Shown here one piece after another: positions 59,987 to 64,000 of a DNA stretch of 64,000 bases (position 1 is its first letter; every line of letters begins with the position of its first letter). Under the pieces are notes generated by a model. That model made no database searches, had not been told where the DNA came from, and saw only the letters and a program-made list of their open reading frames with translations. Origin of the DNA: Acidimicrobiia bacterium. GTDB lineage: Bacteria > Actinomycetota > Acidimicrobiia > Acidimicrobiales > Aldehydirespiratoraceae. The stretch is taken from positions 62,001 to 126,000 of the forward strand of contig JAJEHD010000003.1 in NCBI GenBank assembly GCA_022819505.1. The letters are read 5' to 3'. Position numbers and translations under genes: made by a program.

Positions 59987-60232
59987 TCAGGGTCGGTAGG
60001 CCCGTCCGCGTGGTGCGACCCGCAACACGACGACCGCACCGTCGTCGCGCTGCCGGTGAATGATGCGATGGTTGCCGAATCGCACCGAGCGGCAGCCGTT
60101 CAGCGGTCCCTGAAGGCGCTTCCCAGCGCTGGGGTCGCCGTCGAGGGAGGCGATGACCTCCAAGGCTCGGCGGCGATCGGTGGCAGAGAGGCGGTCAAGT
60201 CCCCGCTGTGCCGGTCTAGTGAGGAGGGGCAT
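59987..60232 (-). CDS. RelE/ParE-type toxin
   Basis: 81 aa from ATG 60232. Typical features of the RelE fold are the LDRLSATDRRRALEVIASL helices, GPLNGCRSVRFGNHRIIHRQ and a C-terminal VLRVAPRGRAYR; basic residues in the last strand are where mRNA-cleaving RelE toxins place their catalytic residues. The gene overlaps the antitoxin gene upstream by 17 nt. It probably inhibits growth when unpaired. Confidence 0.8.
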   Translation of the reverse strand: MPLLTRPAQRGLDRLSATDRRRALEVIASLDGDPSAGKRLQGPLNGCRSVRFGNHRIIHRQRDDGAVVVLRVAPRGRAYRP

Positions 60233-60422
60233 AGCGATCGAGCGGCACCACGTTGCCGGTCGCTATGTCGTATTCAGCCTCTTCCAGTTCCGCCATCGCA
60301 TCGGGGTCGCCGAGAATGGCCAGGGTCTCGGCGGCGCCGTCGGGATCGTCCCAATCCAGTTCTGGATACTGCGCCCGGAGTCGGGTCGCGTCTCCAGGAC
60401 CGCTGTCGGCTGGATCGGACAT
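60216..60422 (-). CDS. Antitoxin of the RelE-type pair
   Basis: 68 aa from ATG 60422, acidic overall. The segment TLAILGDPDAMAELEEAEYDI, split as TLAILGDPDAMAELEE and AEYDI, resembles the C-terminal toxin-binding part of Phd/YefM-type antitoxins, but the usual N-terminal DNA-binding half is very short. Its stop region overlaps the toxin start, the usual antitoxin-first order. Confidence 0.7.
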   Translation of the reverse strand: MSDPADSGPGDATRLRAQYPELDWDDPDGAAETLAILGDPDAMAELEEAEYDIATGNVVPLDRYAPPH

Positions 60423-60609
60423 GACCGGATCGTAGCTCCTAGCGATGCTGTGCCGTGTGGCCGCCGTGCCCGACGTGGATGCGGTGCTCGGTATCCCAGC
60501 CCGCCATCGGGTGCTGCTCTGTTCATGAGTGTTCAAGACTGCCTCCATTTCCAAGCCTCTAGAATCCTTAAGTATACATGTAAATGCCTTAGATTCGCAG
60601 AGTGTTGGG

Positions 60610-60702
60610 TGGGACGGCCTCTGGCACGGCTGGCAGCTCCAGTACCGCGTCCCGGAGGCTTGCCGGGCTCTCGACGACCTGGCCGCTTTCTTGGCGAGCT
60701 GA
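60610..60702 (+). pseudogene. Remnant of alpha/beta hydrolase 3' end (copy 2 of direct repeat)
   Basis: It encodes the same last 30 residues as the intact hydrolase (from GWDGLWHGWQ-like codons to a TGA stop) but has no upstream part or start. The stop codon and reading frame are kept, with some silent or conservative changes, indicating an old duplication or the end of a lost tandem paralogue. Confidence 0.85.
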
Positions 60703-60778
60703 GCAGCGGTATACACTCCGCGTGCCGAGCAGTGAAGCCCAGGGATGCCCGGGCTTGTGTCTGGCCCTTGACGAGCAC

Positions 60779-60795
60779 CGTTCGTTGAGCAAACG
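60779..60795. promoter_or_regulatory. Imperfect 17-bp palindrome before the sugar ABC operon
   Basis: CGTTCGTTGAGCAAACG is an imperfect inverted repeat with a central G, 19 nt upstream of the binding protein's ATG and just ahead of its AAAGGAG ribosome site. LacI-family sugar regulators bind sites of this shape and location; the regulator is outside the window. Confidence 0.35.
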
Positions 60796-60813
60796 CAATC
60801 CAAAGGAGAAGAA

Positions 60814-62106
60814 ATGAGGAGCCGCTCCCTTTCTCGTGTCGTGAAGATCCTGGCTGTGATCTTGGCGTTCATGCTGGTCTCGGCCGCCTGCAGTGGCGAC
60901 GATGACACCGCGGACGGTCCGGTTGTTCTCGACGTGCTGGCCGAGGCCGGCGACGAGGCCACCCTCGAACTCGCCACGGCACAGTTCACCGAGATGTATC
61001 CGCACGTGAGTTTCAACATCACGCTGCGCGCCTTCGACGACTACATGCAGATCGCGCCGGGGATACTCTCCAGCGACGATCCGCCCGACATCGCCCACGG
61101 CAACCAGGGCTACACGATCGACGGCCTGCTCGTACAGGGCGGCCTGATCCTGCCGCTCGACGACTATGCGGCGCAGTACGGCTGGGTCGATGCGTTCGGT
61201 GACGGCACGCTCGACCAGTACCGGTTCACCGAGGACGGCACCGACTTCGGCAACGGCATCCTCTGGGGCATCAACGGCGTCGCCGAGTTCGTGGGCGTCT
61301 ACTACAACAAGGAGAAGCTCGCAGCGCTGGGCGGCCTGCCCGCCACGTTCGAGGAGTTCGACGCGCTGCTCGCGGCGGCCAAGGACGCGGGCGAGGTGCC
61401 GATCCAGCTCGGCAATGCCGAGGGCTGGCCCGCGCTGCACGTCTACGGCATGGTCGAGGCCGCCTACCGGCCTGCGGCGGAGATTCGCGACTGGGTCTTC
61501 GGCGAGCCGGGCGCGACCGTCGTCACCGACACCGAGCGGCAGGCCGCCGCCAAGTTCGAGGAGTGGCGCGACAACGGCTACTTCCCCGAGGGCGTCAACG
61601 GCATCGCCTACGACGACTCGGTGGCCAACTTCATCGCCGGCGAGGGCGTGTTCATGATCGCGGGCAACTGGAACACGGCCACCCTCGACGAGGGAATGGG
61701 CGCCAACGCCGGCTACTTCGCCATGCCGGTCGGCCCCAGCGGGATTGTCGGCGGCACCGCGGCGCTGGCCCTTCCGTGGCACATCACCACCAGCGCCGAG
61801 GATCCCGACCTGGCGGCGGAGTTCATCAACCTGCTCGTCAGCGAGGAGTTCGCGGATGATCTGGCGTCGGTGGGCCGTGTCGCCGCACGGTCGTCGGACA
61901 CCGAGATCGAGGGCCTGCTCGCAGAGGTGACCGCGGGCGCCGCGGCCGTGATCGCGGACGAGGGCGTCACGCTGTACGCCGACTGGGCCACGCCGACGAT
62001 GTTCGACACGCTCACGTCGAAGACCCAGGAGCTCCTCGGCGGCCAGATCGACGGCGAGCAGTTCCTCAACGACGTGCAGGCCGACTGGGACGCCGCCAAC
62101 GGCTAG
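60814..62106 (+). CDS. Carbohydrate ABC transporter substrate-binding lipoprotein
   Basis: 430 aa with a strong ribosome site (AAAGGAGAAGAA). Signal peptide and lipobox LVSAAC (Cys about 28) are followed by a MalE/family-1 sugar-binding fold (LELATAQFTEMYPHVSFNI, WGINGVAEFVGVYYNKEKL, GEGVFMIAGNWN). It is followed by two sugar-type permeases, so it delivers a sugar or oligosaccharide. The ATPase is not in the window. Confidence 0.93.
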   Translation: MRSRSLSRVVKILAVILAFMLVSAACSGDDDTADGPVVLDVLAEAGDEATLELATAQFTEMYPHVSFNITLRAFDDYMQIAPGILSSDDPPDIAHGNQGYTIDGLLVQGGLILPLDDYAAQYGWVDAFGDGTLDQYRFTEDGTDFGNGILWGINGVAEFVGVYYNKEKLAALGGLPATFEEFDALLAAAKDAGEVPIQLGNAEGWPALHVYGMVEAAYRPAAEIRDWVFGEPGATVVTDTERQAAAKFEEWRDNGYFPEGVNGIAYDDSVANFIAGEGVFMIAGNWNTATLDEGMGANAGYFAMPVGPSGIVGGTAALALPWHITTSAEDPDLAAEFINLLVSEEFADDLASVGRVAARSSDTEIEGLLAEVTAGAAAVIADEGVTLYADWATPTMFDTLTSKTQELLGGQIDGEQFLNDVQADWDAANG

Positions 62107-62152
62107 TCCCGACTGATCCCGGCCGGGCCCCGCTGCGTATCGCCTTGAAGGC

Positions 62153-63115
62153 GTGGAGCAGTCGGGGCTCGGCCAGCGGCCCCTGCGGCCGCCTCAGTTG
62201 AGCCGTCCAAGCCGCCCGGCCCGACCGGTCCGTCGCGGTCCGTCAGGGCGCGTCCAGCCGGTCGCGTACCTGTACCTGCTGCCGGCGTTCTCCTTCTTCG
62301 CGGTGTTCGCGGTGGCGCCGCTGGCCCACGCTTTCAAGCTGTCGTTCTACGAGTGGAACGGCATCACCGATCAGGTGTGGGTGGGCCTCGACAACTACGT
62401 CACCGTGTTCACCGACCCCGATGTGCGCGCCGCGCTGTGGAACTCGGTCATCCTGATCGTCTTCTACGCGGTGCTGCCGATCTGCGTCGCCCTGGTGATC
62501 GTCGGGCTGATGGCGAGGGTCCGGATCCGGGGCCGAACCGCGTTCCGGGCGGTGCTGTTCGTGCCGACGATCCTGCCGTTGACTGTGGTTGCCGTGGCGT
62601 GGCGCTGGGTGTACGCGCCGGACGGGCCGCTGAACTTCGGGCTCGACCTGATCGGGCTGGACTTCGTCAGCCGGGCATGGCTCGGCGACTTCACGTTCGC
62701 GCTGCCGTCGATGGGCATGGTCGGCACCTGGGTGACCTTCGGCCTCGTGTTCGTACTGTTCGCCGCGGGTGTTCAGAAGATCCCGTCGCAGCTCTACGAG
62801 TCGGCCCGCCTCGACGGCGCCAATATGGTTCGCGAGTTCTTCGCGGTGACGCTGCCCGCTCTGCGCGGCGAGATCACGGTGGCGCTGATCCTCACCGTCA
62901 CGGCGGCGCTGCGCAACTTCGACCTCGTGTTCGTGATGACCCGCGGCGGCCCCGGCACCAACACTGAGGTCCCGTCGATGTTCATCTACCGCTCAGTGTT
63001 CCAGATCCGCTCGATCGGCCTCGGCGCAGCCATCGGCGTGATCCTGATGCTGGAACTGCTGGCGGTGAACCTGGCCGTGCTGTGGTACCGCCGCCGCGGC
63101 GACCTCTCCGCATGA
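62153..63115 (+). CDS. Carbohydrate ABC transporter permease 1 (MalF/UgpA-like)
   Basis: 320 aa from GTG 62153. Six transmembrane helices follow a basic Pro/Arg-rich N-terminus. The cytoplasmic EAA-type loop, which contacts the ATPase, reads ESARLDGANMVREFFAVTLP (about residues 219-238). It lies 46 nt after the binding protein and 64 nt before permease 2. Confidence 0.93.
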   Translation: MEQSGLGQRPLRPPQLSRPSRPARPVRRGPSGRVQPVAYLYLLPAFSFFAVFAVAPLAHAFKLSFYEWNGITDQVWVGLDNYVTVFTDPDVRAALWNSVILIVFYAVLPICVALVIVGLMARVRIRGRTAFRAVLFVPTILPLTVVAVAWRWVYAPDGPLNFGLDLIGLDFVSRAWLGDFTFALPSMGMVGTWVTFGLVFVLFAAGVQKIPSQLYESARLDGANMVREFFAVTLPALRGEITVALILTVTAALRNFDLVFVMTRGGPGTNTEVPSMFIYRSVFQIRSIGLGAAIGVILMLELLAVNLAVLWYRRRGDLSA

Positions 63116-63179
63116 GCCCGCTGGTCGCAGTCCGGGCAGGCGACACGGGCCGGGGCAGGGCGGCTGGAGGGCGGCTGCT

Positions 63180-64000
63180 GTGATCGAGAGCCGCCACGAG
63201 CGCCGCTTCGTCCATCTGGTGCTGCTCGGCGCCAGCATGATCGCTCTCTACCCGTTCGTGTCGATCCTGCTGCTGGCGCTGAACCCGCCCGGCAAGCGTG
63301 TCAGCGGGTTCACCATCCCGAGCACGATCTCATTCGAGAACTTCACGCTGGCGTGGCAGCGAGGCAACTTCGCGCAGGCGCTGTTCTCGAGCGCGGTGGT
63401 GGCGGTGACCGTCGTGGCGGCGAGCGTGGCCTTCTCGATCCTGGCGGGCTACGCATTCGCAACGATGCGCTTCCCGCTGCGCAACACGCTGTTCGTGATC
63501 CTGCTCGCCGGGCTGATGCTGCCCTACGAGGCGCTGATCGTCCCGCTGTACTTCGACTTCAGGTCGCTCGGCCTGCTCGACTCGCGCTGGGCCGTGATCC
63601 TCCCGCAGATCGGCTTCAGCGTGTCGTTCGGGACGTTCTGGATGCGCACCGCCTTCTGGGCCCAGTCGGGCGGCGCGCTGGTGGAGGCAGCCCAACTCGA
63701 CGGCGCCAACACCTGGGACATCCTGAGACGGGTGCTGCTGCCGGTCAGCGGCCCGGCGGTCATGTCGCTGTCGGCGCTGCTGTTCCTGTTCGCGTGGAAC
63801 GACTTCCTGCTCGCGCTGGTGCTGCTGCCCCAGAACGAGGCGGCCCAGACAGCTCCGCTGGCGCTGTCGTTCTTCGCGGGGCTGCGACGCGGCGGCGAGC
63901 CGTCGACGATCGCGGCGGCGGCGCTGCTGGTGGCGTTCCCGGTGCTGATCGTCTACATCGTCATGCAGCGGCGCTTCATCCAGGGGATCACCACCGGAGC
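63180..64000 (+). CDS. Carbohydrate ABC transporter permease 2 (MalG/UgpE-like), 3' end cut by window
   Basis: A GTG at 63180 opens a frame that runs off the right edge without a stop (273 codons). Five to six transmembrane helices are visible. The EAA loop reads EAAQLDGANTWDILRRVLLP, and the end (FIQGITTGA-like) is the usual final segment of the family, so only a few codons are probably missing. It partners permease 1. Confidence 0.9.
   Translation, partial: MIESRHERRFVHLVLLGASMIALYPFVSILLLALNPPGKRVSGFTIPSTISFENFTLAWQRGNFAQALFSSAVVAVTVVAASVAFSILAGYAFATMRFPLRNTLFVILLAGLMLPYEALIVPLYFDFRSLGLLDSRWAVILPQIGFSVSFGTFWMRTAFWAQSGGALVEAAQLDGANTWDILRRVLLPVSGPAVMSLSALLFLFAWNDFLLALVLLPQNEAAQTAPLALSFFAGLRRGGEPSTIAAAALLVAFPVLIVYIVMQRRFIQGITTG

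Larger units (their letters stand above)
60423..60813. other. Gene-poor 391-bp stretch with a hydrolase remnant
   Basis: This gap contains the toxin-antitoxin promoter side, an A/T-rich patch (about 60538-60598) unlike the rest of the window, the 93-bp hydrolase 3'-end copy (60610-60702) and the leader of the sugar ABC operon with an operator-like palindrome (60779-60795). No complete gene is seen. Confidence 0.7.

Overview
The window is GC-rich, densely coding bacterial DNA with many GTG/TTG starts and 4-nt gene overlaps. It carries MMPL and MpaB/DUF2236-type genes, an RsbU/RsbW/STAS partner-switching set and several lipoprotein binding proteins. This suits a heterotrophic Actinomycetota, plausibly a marine or host-associated member of Acidimicrobiia; the lineage is an inference from gene content. 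No rRNA, tRNA, CRISPR array or insertion sequence was recognised.

Layout. (1) 1-11.8 kb, minus strand: a long catabolic run of MFS exporter, luciferase-like flavoenzyme, DapB-like dehydrogenase, HyuA/HyuB, a TPP-dependent E1 alpha/beta pair, and the ATPase and Tat/lipoprotein binding protein of a polyamine-type ABC importer cut by the left edge. (2) 11.9-18.4 kb, plus strand: the monomethylamine module gmaS-mgsA-mgsB-mgsC, then an unrecognised 151-aa protein and a sarcosine-oxidase-like flavoprotein. (3) 18.5-22.0 kb: an MpaB-type oxygenase and an MMPL transporter. (4) 22.0-27.7 kb, minus strand: a five-gene signalling operon of STAS protein, REC-SpoIIE phosphatase, RsbW-like ATPase, LivK-like lipoprotein and HAMP histidine kinase. 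Its arrangement recalls the TMAO sensors TorT/TorS wired to a partner switch. (5) 27.8-36.4 kb, minus strand: sarcosine-oxidase-like flavoprotein, malate synthase G, FAD monooxygenase, trimethylamine monooxygenase (tmm) and TMAO demethylase (tdm). (6) 36.5-40.4 kb, minus strand: ammonium transporter followed by three tiny membrane proteins, two small unknown membrane proteins and an XRE-cupin regulator. (7) 40.5-47.8 kb: histidine phosphatase, then a VOC/cupin/HyuA/HyuB/acyl-CoA-ligase operon and a small helical protein. (8) 47.9-58.3 kb: an unusual Mo-hydroxylase (Mo and FAD subunits fused, separate 2Fe-2S subunit), divergent from a complete BMP/nucleoside-type ABC importer and a 2-oxoglutarate oxygenase. 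(9) 58.4-64 kb: small exported protein, alpha/beta hydrolase, RelE-type toxin-antitoxin pair flanked by copies of the hydrolase 3' end, and a carbohydrate ABC importer running off the right edge.

Integration. The central theme is use of methylated amines as nitrogen and energy source. Tmm oxidises TMA to TMAO, and Tdm cleaves TMAO to dimethylamine and formaldehyde. GmaS and MgsABC pass monomethylamine through gamma-glutamylmethylamide to N-methylglutamate, and a local flavoprotein may release glutamate. The ammonium transporter, cupin regulator and TorT/TorS-like cascade could form the nitrogen and amine response layer. A dimethylamine monooxygenase and canonical four-subunit N-methylglutamate dehydrogenase are not in the window. 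The other blocks look like uptake and breakdown of organic nitrogen compounds (hydantoin/lactam-like, purine-like) and sugars.
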